A stretch of DNA of 8,634 nt from Planctomycetaceae bacterium (GTDB taxonomy: Bacteria > Planctomycetota > UBA1135 > GCA-002686595): positions 1 to 8,634 of the forward strand of contig JABWBL010000116.1 of assembly GCA_013360535.1 (NCBI GenBank), read 5' to 3'. The position numbers and the translations under genes were made by a program. Positions 1 to 5,543 of the stretch are shown in pieces (within the stretch, counting starts at the first letter, position 1; every line of letters begins with the position of its first letter). The notes under the pieces were generated by a model. The model made no database searches. It worked only from the letters and a program-made list of their open reading frames with translations, and was not told the origin of the DNA.

Positions 1-390
1 CCACTCGCCTTCGCGCACGCCCTCGGCACGGCCGCCGCCGCGGCCCCACCAGTCGAGGCCGAAGGCGCGCTGCAGGCTGAAGAGGTGCGTCGAGAACAGG
101 ACGAAGCACCACACGAGCACCGCGGGCCAGCTCTCGCCGATCGCGAGCGGCAGCTCTTCGGGGCGGCGCCAGCCGCGGTTTTCCTCGGCGTAGAGCTCGA
201 GTTCGGTCGCCGCCTGCCGCGCCTGCGCGGGCTCGACGGCCACGACGAGCCCCTCGGGATCCTCGAGCAGCTCGCACTCGATGCCGACCGCCGCCAGCAC
301 CAGCCCGTACTCGCGCGCCAGCGCCGGCTTGCGCGTGCGCGCGATCGCGACGGGCGCGTAGGGGTCGTCGGAGGGGACAGCGAGCGGCAT
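1..390 (-). CDS. Rhomboid-family intramembrane serine protease, N-terminal part (runs off the left edge)
   Basis: The reading frame opens at an ATG ending at 390 and stays open for 130 codons to the window edge, so the C-terminus and any catalytic Ser/His are not visible. Residues 1-85 look soluble (start MPLAVPSDDPYAPVAIAR). They include a small alpha/beta-like stretch (VLAAVGIECELLEDPEGLVV, 31-50) and a probable helix (51-70). A hydrophobic segment at about 88-106 (WPAVLVWCFVLFSTHLFSLQ) looks like a first membrane helix. It is followed by a Gly-rich link and a final VREGEW. In rhomboid proteases a cytosolic domain, first helix and a 'G..xxGEWWR' loop entry occur in this order, which is the basis of the call. 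The gene lies 42 bp downstream of the PHP gene on the same strand, so co-transcription is plausible. No Shine-Dalgarno precedes the ATG. Without the GxSG and His helices this remains an inference; another membrane protein is possible. Confidence 0.65.
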   Translation of the reverse strand, partial: MPLAVPSDDPYAPVAIARTRKPALAREYGLVLAAVGIECELLEDPEGLVVAVEPAQARQAATELELYAEENRGWRRPEELPLAIGESWPAVLVWCFVLFSTHLFSLQRAFGLDWWGRGGGRAEGVREGEW

Positions 391-403
391 GGCGGAGGAT
401 CTA

Positions 404-420
404 GGACGGTTTCGCCGTCC
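404..420 (-). other. Perfect 6-bp hairpin between the PHP and rhomboid-like genes
   Basis: GGACGG at 404-409 and CCGTCC at 415-420 are perfect inverted repeats around a 5-nt loop (CGAAA on the minus strand). The hairpin starts 13 nt past the PHP stop codon and ends 14 nt before the rhomboid-like ATG. There is no T-tract on either strand, so it is not a classical intrinsic terminator. It could limit read-through, stabilise a processed 3' end, or affect initiation of the next gene. It could also be chance in GC-rich DNA. Confidence 0.4.
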
Positions 421-432
421 GCGGAAGTCCCC

Positions 433-1671
433 CTATCGGGCGGGCGGAACCCACGGCTGGCACCAGGCGCGCTGGGCGGGGTCGCCGGGGGCGGGGTTGG
501 GCTGGGGCAGAGAAGAAATGACCGTGGCGCGCACGAAGAGCTCCGCGCCGTTGGGCTCGTAGACCGCGGGATCGGCGTCGGTTTCGGCGAGCACGATCGC
601 GCGCTCGCCGCCGTCCGCCAGCACGCCCGTGAAGCGCGTCGTGTACGTGACGCCGGGTTCGGTGGCGATGTCGACGACGTAGCGCTCGCGCGTGCGGCGC
701 ACGTCGGCGAGCTCGACGCCGGTCGAGGCGTAGAACTCGCCGGCACGCATCGCGGCGAGCAGCGAGGCGGTGTCGAGCGCGGTGGAACGCACGCAAATCC
801 AGCCGCGGAACGAGTTCGAGCGCTTCTCGCCGTCGCCGAAGTAGTGGTGCGAGTCGTCGCTGGCGAGCGCGAGGAGCGGCGGCAGGCCGAGCTCACGCAA
901 ACGCAGCGTGTTGGCGAGGTCCCACATCTCCTCGGTGCCCGGGCGCGTCGCGTCGCCGTCGTTGTGGACCTCCGGATGGCCGTTGTAGACCTCGAAGAAA
1001 TGCTCGTGCGCGAGCGACGCGAGGTCCTGCCAGGTGAGGCTCCACACGAAGTTGGGGTGGTTCACGTGCGCGAGCACCGGGCGGCCGTTCGCGCGGCCGT
1101 GCTCGGCGATCGCGGCGAGGTTGCGCTCGAGCACCGCGCGCAGGCTGTCGCCCTTCTGCGGCGCGATCACGTCGGCGACGTTGAGCGCGTTGATGTGCAC
1201 CTGCTTGCCCTTGAAGGAGTCGGTGACCTCCTCGCCTTCGATCAGCAGGAACTTCTCGGGTGCCTCGAAGCGCGCGCGCAGCTCCTCGAGCGTCTTGAGG
1301 CGCATGCGCGGCTGGCCGTCGATCTCGCGCTCTTCGACCGCGGCGTCGCCGAAGCGTGCGCGTAGTTCATCGACGCGCGCGCGCGGCAGGCGCTTGTCGG
1401 CACCATCGATCGGGAACCAGCGCTCGCCGCGTGAAAGCAGGTTGTGGTCGGAGAGCACGAGGAAGTCGTAGCCGCGCTCGCGATAACGATCGACGACGAG
1501 CTCCGGCGCGCCGTCCCCGTCGCTCCACAACGTGTGCGTGTGCGTGTTGCCCTTCCACCAGCGGCCTGCGGGCGGCGGCGGCTCCTGCGGCGTCGAGCGG
1601 CAGGCCCAGCCGGCCCAGCCGAGACCGAGGAGCGCGAGGGCGAGTGCGGAGCGGGTGTGGCGCGGCTGCAT
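433..1671 (-). CDS. PHP-domain metal-dependent phosphoesterase, probably exported or membrane-anchored
   Basis: This 412-residue protein has a PHP (polymerase/histidinol phosphatase) fold expected to hold a multi-metal centre that hydrolyses phosphoesters; the substrate is unknown. Visible metal-ligand motifs are H44-x-H46 with S50-D51-G52, D75-H76, E147 in IEGEEV, H159, H202 with N204-H205-P206, E227 in FFEVYNG, and D272-D273-S274-H275-H276-Y277. A C-terminal beta-rich tail (about 320-412) ends in ELFVRATVISS and a Trp/Pro-rich close. Residues 7-24 form a hydrophobic leader ending in WAGWAC. It could be a weak lipobox with Cys24, although Trp at -2 is atypical, or a plain signal sequence. 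I chose the ATG ending at 1671 because it starts this leader. The frame is open for 61 more codons upstream, but that extension runs over the divergent TlpA-like gene and lacks leader features. Expected location is periplasmic or surface. Confidence 0.87.
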   Translation of the reverse strand: MQPRHTRSALALALLGLGWAGWACRSTPQEPPPPAGRWWKGNTHTHTLWSDGDGAPELVVDRYRERGYDFLVLSDHNLLSRGERWFPIDGADKRLPRARVDELRARFGDAAVEEREIDGQPRMRLKTLEELRARFEAPEKFLLIEGEEVTDSFKGKQVHINALNVADVIAPQKGDSLRAVLERNLAAIAEHGRANGRPVLAHVNHPNFVWSLTWQDLASLAHEHFFEVYNGHPEVHNDGDATRPGTEEMWDLANTLRLRELGLPPLLALASDDSHHYFGDGEKRSNSFRGWICVRSTALDTASLLAAMRAGEFYASTGVELADVRRTRERYVVDIATEPGVTYTTRFTGVLADGGERAIVLAETDADPAVYEPNGAELFVRATVISSLPQPNPAPGDPAQRAWCQPWVPPAR

Positions 1672-1750
1672 GGGGCAAATTTTCCGTTGAGGTCGCGGAC
1701 GAGGCCGGGCCGAAGGTACACAATGCTCCCGCCAGCCACGGAAACACCTG
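1672..1750. promoter_or_regulatory. Divergent spacer between the PHP and TlpA-like genes
   Basis: This 79-bp spacer separates two divergent starts, so it must hold at least one promoter or the junction of two. It contains an AT-rich patch (CAAATTTT, 1676-1683) next to the PHP start and a TACACAAT (1717-1724) that could serve as a -10 element for the plus-strand genes. No -35 at proper spacing is visible for either. GGAAA at 1740-1744 is the only weak Shine-Dalgarno candidate for the 1751 ATG. Confidence 0.3.
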
Positions 1751-2761
1751 ATGAAGCTCCTGCTCCTCCTGTCGTTCGTCGCACTCGCGTTCCAGACTCC
1801 GCAGGCCAATCCGGAGGCGCAGGCCTGGGACGCGGCGCAGGCGCTCAAGAACAAGGCCGCTTACGCGCAGGCGGCCGCGGCGTGGGAGAAGTACTCGACG
1901 GACTTTCCGCAGGCACCGCGCGCACGGCTGGCGCTCGTCGAAGCGGGCGTGAGCTGGTTCTCGGAGGGGCGCGCGACGCAGGTGCTGCAGCGCAACACGC
2001 CGAAGTCGGACGAGTGCATGGAGAAGGCGCGCACGCTGTTCGATCGTGTGTGCAGCGAGGTGCCGAAGGACCCGCTGGCGTCGCGCGCGCGGCACATGCG
2101 CGGCTCGACCTACCTGTTCAGCGGCCAGCTCGCGGAGGCGGAGGTCGCGTACACGTCGGTGATCGAGCACTACTCGACCGACCGCAATTACGTGGAGAAG
2201 GCGCTCGAGTACCGCTCGATGGCGCGGCGGCATTTGCTCGATAGCAAGGGCGCGATCGCCGACATGGAGCGTTTCCTCAAGGATTTCCCGCAGTCGCAGC
2301 GCAAGGCGACCGTGCAGGCGGAGCTCGCGCTCGCGCGCATGCTGGGTACCCAGGCGCCGGTGTACAAGCCCGAGCAGTGGGTGTTCGGCGAGCCCGCGCC
2401 GCTGGAGATGCTCGGTGGGCAGGTCGTCGCGCTCTATTTCTGGGCGACGTGGTGCCCCAACTGCGCGAAGGTCGAGCCGTACATGATCGACCTCGCCAGG
2501 CGTTTCGGGCCGAAGGGCGTCGCCGTGGTCGGCGTGACCGACCACCAGCAAGGCCAGACGCCCGCGTCGATCGCGGCGCACGCGCAGCTCAAGGGCTACA
2601 ACTTCCCGAGCTTCCAGGACAGCGGCCTCACCTCGACGACCTACAAGGCCGGTGCGCTGCCGTTCCTCGTGCTGATCGATCGCCACGGCAAGATCCGCTG
2701 GGCCGACAACCCCGCCGACCTGCACGACGACACGCTCGAGCGCCTCTTGCGCGAGGAATGA
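1751..2761 (+). CDS. TPR plus thioredoxin-like (TlpA/ResA-type) exported protein
   Basis: This is a 336-residue protein in two parts. A short hydrophobic signal (MKLLLLLSFVALAFQTPQA) predicts export. Residues about 25-195 are helical, Ala/Leu/Tyr-rich and periodic in the manner of tetratricopeptide repeats. Examples are AAAAWEKYSTDFPQAPRARL at 41-60, LAEAEVAYTSVIEHYS at 127-142 and GAIADMERFLKDFPQSQRKA at 167-186. Residues about 203-336 form a thioredoxin-fold domain with the active site W234-C235-P236-N237-C238 and the cis-proline loop GALPFLVLID (Pro304). TlpA/ResA-like proteins are membrane-facing thiol-disulfide oxidoreductases that often reduce cytochrome c or other envelope cysteines. 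The TPR part suggests a partner-binding platform. It is the first of four plus-strand genes, with a 37-bp gap before the phospholipid cassette. CPNC in place of the more usual CxPC could shift redox potential. Start choice rests on the signal peptide and the divergent neighbour. Confidence 0.88.
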   Translation: MKLLLLLSFVALAFQTPQANPEAQAWDAAQALKNKAAYAQAAAAWEKYSTDFPQAPRARLALVEAGVSWFSEGRATQVLQRNTPKSDECMEKARTLFDRVCSEVPKDPLASRARHMRGSTYLFSGQLAEAEVAYTSVIEHYSTDRNYVEKALEYRSMARRHLLDSKGAIADMERFLKDFPQSQRKATVQAELALARMLGTQAPVYKPEQWVFGEPAPLEMLGGQVVALYFWATWCPNCAKVEPYMIDLARRFGPKGVAVVGVTDHQQGQTPASIAAHAQLKGYNFPSFQDSGLTSTTYKAGALPFLVLIDRHGKIRWADNPADLHDDTLERLLREE

Positions 2762-2777
2762 GCGCGCCGGCGCGCTC
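2760..2777. repeat. Perfect 18-bp palindrome just after the TlpA-like stop
   Basis: GAGCGCGCCGGCGCGCTC is its own reverse complement. It begins on the G of the TGA stop codon (2759-2761). As RNA it would fold as a 7-bp stem with a CCGG tetraloop. No T-tract follows, so it is not a standard intrinsic terminator. It lies in the only real gap between the TlpA-like gene and the lipid cassette, so it could mark a partial stop, an RNA-processing point or a protein-binding site. A chance GC-rich palindrome is also possible. Confidence 0.45.
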
Positions 2778-2798
2778 TGGAGTGCCGCACGGAACCGC

Positions 2799-3428
2799 AT
2801 GGAAACCGAGCTGAACCGGCGGCCGCTCGAGACGCGCTCGAGGCGTTGGGCGATCGGGCTCGCGTCGGCGCTCGTGCGCGTGGGCATCTCGCCGAACACG
2901 ATCTCGGTCGTGAGCATCGTGTTCGCGGCGGCGGGAGCGGCGCTGCTCGTGCGCTGGCCGAGCGGGCTCGTGTTGCTCGGCGTCGCGGCGTGCGTGCAGC
3001 TGCGGCTTGTGTGCAACATGCTCGACGGCATGGTCGCGATCGAAGGTGGGCGCAGGACGCCGACCGGCGGGCTCTACAACGAGCTGCCGGACCGCATCGC
3101 GGACTCGGCGCTGATCGTCGCGCTGGGCTTCGCGTGCGGCGTCGAATGGCTCGGCTGGGCGGGAGCGCTCGCGGCCGCGCTCACGGCCTACATCCGCGCA
3201 CTCGGAGGCAGCTTCGGGCTCGCGCAGGATTTCCGCGGGCCGATGGCGAAGCCGCACCGCATGTTCGTGCTCACGCTCGCGTGCCTCGGCGCCGCGTGGT
3301 GCGAGCCGGAGCTCGCGCGCAAGGTGTTGCTCGGCGCAGCTTGGGTCATCACGATTGGGAGCCTGCTGACGTGCTTCACGCGGACGTGGGCGCTCTCGCG
3401 CTCGCTGCACGCACGGGGGGAAGCGTGA
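2799..3428 (+). CDS. YnbA-like CDP-alcohol phosphatidyltransferase family protein
   Basis: This 209-residue integral membrane protein has about six hydrophobic segments (near 32-52, 55-72, 103-116, 117-133, 155-168, 177-193). Enzymes of this family move a phosphatidyl group from CDP-diacylglycerol to an alcohol, making a phospholipid head group. The signature is present in a variant form: N73-x2-D76-G77-x2-A80, then N94-x3-D98-x3-D102. The first family Asp is Asn, the Arg after Ala is Ile81, and the Gly before the last pair is Asn94, with four extra residues in the loop. The same N-x-L-D-G and L-N-E patterns occur in E. coli YnbA as I recall it, as does a later G-P-x-x-K-x-x-R (here 147-154), so this is a subfamily trait and not decay. 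The length also matches YnbA. The acceptor alcohol is unknown. GGAA at 2788-2791 is a weak ribosome site. The stop overlaps the next gene's GTG. Confidence 0.87.
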   Translation: METELNRRPLETRSRRWAIGLASALVRVGISPNTISVVSIVFAAAGAALLVRWPSGLVLLGVAACVQLRLVCNMLDGMVAIEGGRRTPTGGLYNELPDRIADSALIVALGFACGVEWLGWAGALAAALTAYIRALGGSFGLAQDFRGPMAKPHRMFVLTLACLGAAWCEPELARKVLLGAAWVITIGSLLTCFTRTWALSRSLHARGEA

Positions 3429-4051
3429 GCGGCTGGCGCGCGCGACCGTCGAGCGCGGCGCTCGTCGCCGTCACACGCTTTCTCGTCGGCGCCTTTCCGC
3501 GCTGGGTCGGTTGTGCGCCGAGCGAACGGCAGCGCATCTACTTCGCCAACCACTCGAGCCACCTCGACACGCTCGCGCTGTGGGCGGCGCTCCCGATGCG
3601 GTTGCGCCACACGACACGCCCGGTCGCGGCGCGCGACTACTGGAGCACCGGGCTGCGCGGTTACATCGCGCGCGCGTCGCTGCACGCCGTGCTGATCGAT
3701 CGCAAGCGCGAGGACGCGGCGTCGGACCCGCTGGAACCGCTCGAAAATGCGCTGGAACAGGGCGATTCGCTGATCCTGTTCCCCGAGGGCACGCGTGGCT
3801 TCGAGCGTGAGCCCGCGCCGTTCAAGAGCGGCCTGTTCCACCTCGCGCGACGTTTTCCGGCGGTCGAGCTCGTCCCGGTGCACCTCGAGAACCTGCAGCG
3901 CTGCCTGCCGAAGGGTGCGTTGATCCCCGTGCCCTTGTGCTGCACGGTGCGGTTCGGTGCGCCGCTCGCGCTCGGGAGCAACGAGGACAAGCACGTGTTC
4001 CTCGAGCGTGCGCGCGCCGCGGTCATCGAGCTCGGACAAGGTGCCGCATGA
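3425..4051 (+). CDS. PlsC-type lysophospholipid/1-acylglycerol-3-phosphate acyltransferase
   Basis: This 208-residue protein has all the usual LPLAT blocks: H43-x4-D48 (NHSSHLD) as the catalytic pair, VLIDRK at 89-94 as block II, F119-P120-E121-G122-T123-R124 as block III for phosphate/glycerol binding, and V150-P151-V152 as block IV. PlsC enzymes esterify lysophosphatidic acid to phosphatidic acid at the inner membrane. This one is compact; its only weak hydrophobic stretch is at about 11-23, so it is probably peripheral or monotopic. The frame is open far upstream through the preceding gene. I start it at the GTG at 3425, which overlaps that gene's TGA (GTGA), follows a GGGGGG run about 5 nt upstream, and gives a normal family length. 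An in-cassette PlsC would supply substrate to the cytidylyltransferase encoded next. Exact acyl acceptor is unknown. Confidence 0.88.
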   Translation: MSGWRARPSSAALVAVTRFLVGAFPRWVGCAPSERQRIYFANHSSHLDTLALWAALPMRLRHTTRPVAARDYWSTGLRGYIARASLHAVLIDRKREDAASDPLEPLENALEQGDSLILFPEGTRGFEREPAPFKSGLFHLARRFPAVELVPVHLENLQRCLPKGALIPVPLCCTVRFGAPLALGSNEDKHVFLERARAAVIELGQGAA

Positions 4052-4989
4052 GTCCGCGCGAGAAGCTGATCGCGCTCTCCAGCGGCATCTTGGGCCTGCT
4101 CGTCGTCGCGTCGCTCGTCGGCGCGATCCTCGCGGCGCGCGCGAGCACCGAGTCGGCGCGCCGCACGGTCGCGAACCTGAACGACCGCACGCGCGCGTGG
4201 TGGTGGATGGTCGCGGTGCTCGGCGGCGCGCTCGCGCTAGGCGAAAGCGCGACGCTCGTGCTGTTCGCTCTCGCCTCGCTGTTCGCGTTGCGCGAGTTCC
4301 TCTCGCTGACACCGACGCGCCCCGGCGACTACCGCGCGCTCGTGCTCGCCTTCTGGATCGCGATCCCGGCGCAGTACGCGACGATCCACCTGCGCGAGGT
4401 CGGCGTGTTCGCGATCTTGATTCCCGTCTACGCGTTCCTCGTGCTGCCCTCGGTCACCGCGTTCTCCGGCGACACGCAGGACTTCCTGCACCGCGCCGCG
4501 AAGCTGCAGTGGGCGCTGATGGTGTGCGTGTATTGCCTGAGCCACGCACCAGCGCTCCTGTTGCTCGAAATTCCCGGCTACGAAGGCCCGAACGCGCTGC
4601 TTCTGCTCTACCTGCTGCTCGTCGTGCAGCTGAGCGACGTGTTCCAGTACGTCTTCGGCAAGCTCTTCGGCCGCACCGCGCTCGCTCCGACCGTCAGCCC
4701 TTCGAAGACGATCGAGGGGCTCGTCGGTGGCGGCCTGGCCGCGACGCTCGTCGGCGGTTCATTGTGGTGGATCACGCCCTTCACGTTCGTGCAGTCGCTC
4801 GCGATGTCGGCCGGCATCGTCGCCATGGGCGCCCTCGGCGGCCTCGCGCTCTCCGCCGTCAAGCGCAGCCTCGGCGCCAAGGACTGGGGCTCGATGATCG
4901 AAGGCCACGGCGGCATGCTCGACCGCGTCGACTCCGTCTGCTTCGCCGCGCCGGTGTTCTTCCACCTGACGCGCCGCTTCTTCACCTGA
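4048..4989 (+). CDS. Phosphatidate cytidylyltransferase, YnbB-like CdsA family
   Basis: This 313-residue polytopic membrane protein (about eight hydrophobic segments) is predicted to make CDP-diacylglycerol from phosphatidate and CTP. The CdsA signature is intact at 269-296: S-A-V-K-R, K278-D279, then G286-H287-G288-G289, D292-R293 and D295. The upstream conserved block is also present: S196-D197, FGKLFGR (203-209), then SPSKTIEGL at 217-225. Several features match E. coli YnbB as I recall it better than housekeeping CdsA: the early R-x-R-x-WW (RTRAWWW, 47-53), FLHRAAK with SHAPALLLL (165-173), and the APVFFHLTR end. Start is the ATG overlapping the PlsC stop (ATGA), which implies translational coupling. 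The gene ends 7 bp from the convergent HxlR gene. It is likely a dedicated paralogue for the YnbA-like enzyme two genes upstream, but the genome's other cdsA genes cannot be seen here. Confidence 0.92.
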   Translation: MSPREKLIALSSGILGLLVVASLVGAILAARASTESARRTVANLNDRTRAWWWMVAVLGGALALGESATLVLFALASLFALREFLSLTPTRPGDYRALVLAFWIAIPAQYATIHLREVGVFAILIPVYAFLVLPSVTAFSGDTQDFLHRAAKLQWALMVCVYCLSHAPALLLLEIPGYEGPNALLLLYLLLVVQLSDVFQYVFGKLFGRTALAPTVSPSKTIEGLVGGGLAATLVGGSLWWITPFTFVQSLAMSAGIVAMGALGGLALSAVKRSLGAKDWGSMIEGHGGMLDRVDSVCFAAPVFFHLTRRFFT

Positions 4990-4996
4990 GCGTTCG

Positions 4997-5425
4997 TCAG
5001 CGGCGGCGCGCGGCGGCGGCGAAGAGGCGCAGTTGGGCGGGGGTGGGGCGGGAGACGCCGGGGACGTGGCGTGCGCTCCACAAGACGAGCTCGCGCAGCA
5101 CGGGAACGAGCTCGCGGGCCTTGTTGGTCGCGTGGTAGCTGCAGCGTTCGGGGTGGGACTGGTAGGCGCGGCGTTCGATCAGCCCGGAGAGCTCGAGGCG
5201 GCGCAGGCGCTCGGTGAGCGTGTTGGTCGAGATGCTCTCGCGGCTCGCCTGAAGCTCGCCGAAGAGGTGGCGGTCGAAGAGCAGCACGTCGCGCAGGACA
5301 AGCAGCGTCCAGCGGTCGCCGAGCAGGTCGAGCGCACCGGCGATCGGGCAGGACGAACGCAGCTCGTCGCTCGCGGCCTGGGCTGCGGCGGCGCTGGCGC
5401 GGGGGGAGCGCTTGGGCTTGGACAC
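4997..5425 (-). CDS. HxlR-family winged-helix transcriptional regulator
   Basis: This 142-residue protein shows the full HxlR pattern. C26-P27 begins the conserved core, followed by GDRWTLLVLRDVLLF (36-50), the winged-helix segment with recognition-helix region ISTNTLTERLRRLELSGLI (65-83), the wing RRAYQSHPERCSYHAT (85-100), and a dimer helix (101-121). HxlR proteins are small dimeric DNA-binding regulators; some sense electrophiles or redox stress through the N-terminal Cys. C26 and C95 are the only cysteines. The start is GTG at 5425, preceded by no clear Shine-Dalgarno. TATCCT at 5433-5438 could be a -10 element, giving a nearly leaderless message. It is divergent from a DinB-family gene across a 118-bp spacer that holds a strong candidate operator, so self-regulation and control of that gene are likely. 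N-terminal 1-20 and the Ala/Arg-rich end (127-142) are low-complexity. Confidence 0.93.
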   Translation of the reverse strand: MSKPKRSPRASAAAAQAASDELRSSCPIAGALDLLGDRWTLLVLRDVLLFDRHLFGELQASRESISTNTLTERLRRLELSGLIERRAYQSHPERCSYHATNKARELVPVLRELVLWSARHVPGVSRPTPAQLRLFAAAARRR

Positions 5426-5451
5426 GGCGCGCAGGATAGCCGGAAACGGGC

Positions 5452-5481
5452 TTGCGGGAGCGCGCGCGGTGCGGCTAGGCT
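5452..5481 (+). promoter_or_regulatory. Candidate promoter of the DinB-family gene
   Basis: TTGCGG (5452-5457) and TAGGCT (5476-5481) are 18 bp apart and resemble -35 and -10 hexamers. The expected transcription start, near 5488, falls inside the inverted repeat at 5485-5507, which would suit repression. Each hexamer matches consensus only partly, so this is tentative. Confidence 0.3.
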
Positions 5482-5484
5482 CGC

Positions 5485-5507
5485 GTTACTTCAAAAAGTG
5501 AAGTGAC
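5485..5507. promoter_or_regulatory. Candidate HxlR operator: inverted repeat in the hxlR/dinB spacer
   Basis: GTTACTTCA (5485-5493) and TGAAGTGAC (5499-5507) are inverted repeats around AAAAG, with eight of nine positions paired; the inner ACTTCA/TGAAGT is perfect. HxlR-type regulators commonly bind palindromes with TACTT/AAGTA half-sites in their own divergent spacers, which fits here. The AT-rich block also stands out in a GC-rich region. It lies 60 bp upstream of the HxlR start and 36 bp before the DinB ATG. Confidence 0.65.
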
Positions 5508-5543
5508 AGTCCGCCCCGACGTCCAACTCCGGAGACTCGCCCC

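Noticed and set aside
85..1365. Long plus-strand open frame opposite the PHP and rhomboid-like genes
   Set aside because: It is antisense to two genes with clear motifs and encodes an Arg/Ala/Val-rich product without any recognisable domain, as expected for a shadow frame in GC-rich DNA.
1672..1854. 61-codon N-terminal extension of the PHP gene
   Set aside because: It overlaps the divergent TlpA-like gene, has no domain, and would bury the hydrophobic leader inside the protein.
1367..3031. 554-codon minus-strand open frame opposite the TlpA-like gene and the start of the YnbA-like gene
   Set aside because: The opposite strand carries a signal peptide, TPR, CPNC motif and transferase signature; this frame gives low-complexity Arg/Leu-rich sequence and runs across the divergent spacer.
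2846..3424. Upstream in-frame extension of the PlsC gene through the YnbA-like gene
   Set aside because: The translated extension is low-complexity Arg/Ala sequence in the shadow of the transferase; the GTG at 3425 gives the normal family length and a stop-start overlap.
4972..5005. Inverted repeat CGCCGCT / AGCGGCG across the cdsA-hxlR convergent junction
   Set aside because: The loop is 20 nt, there is no T-tract, and both arms lie in coding sequence or GC-rich filler, so a terminator call is not supported.
3957..5138. 393-codon plus-strand frame over the CdsA-like gene
   Set aside because: It is an out-of-frame shadow, extremely rich in Arg, Ala and Pro; the CdsA signature is in the other frame.
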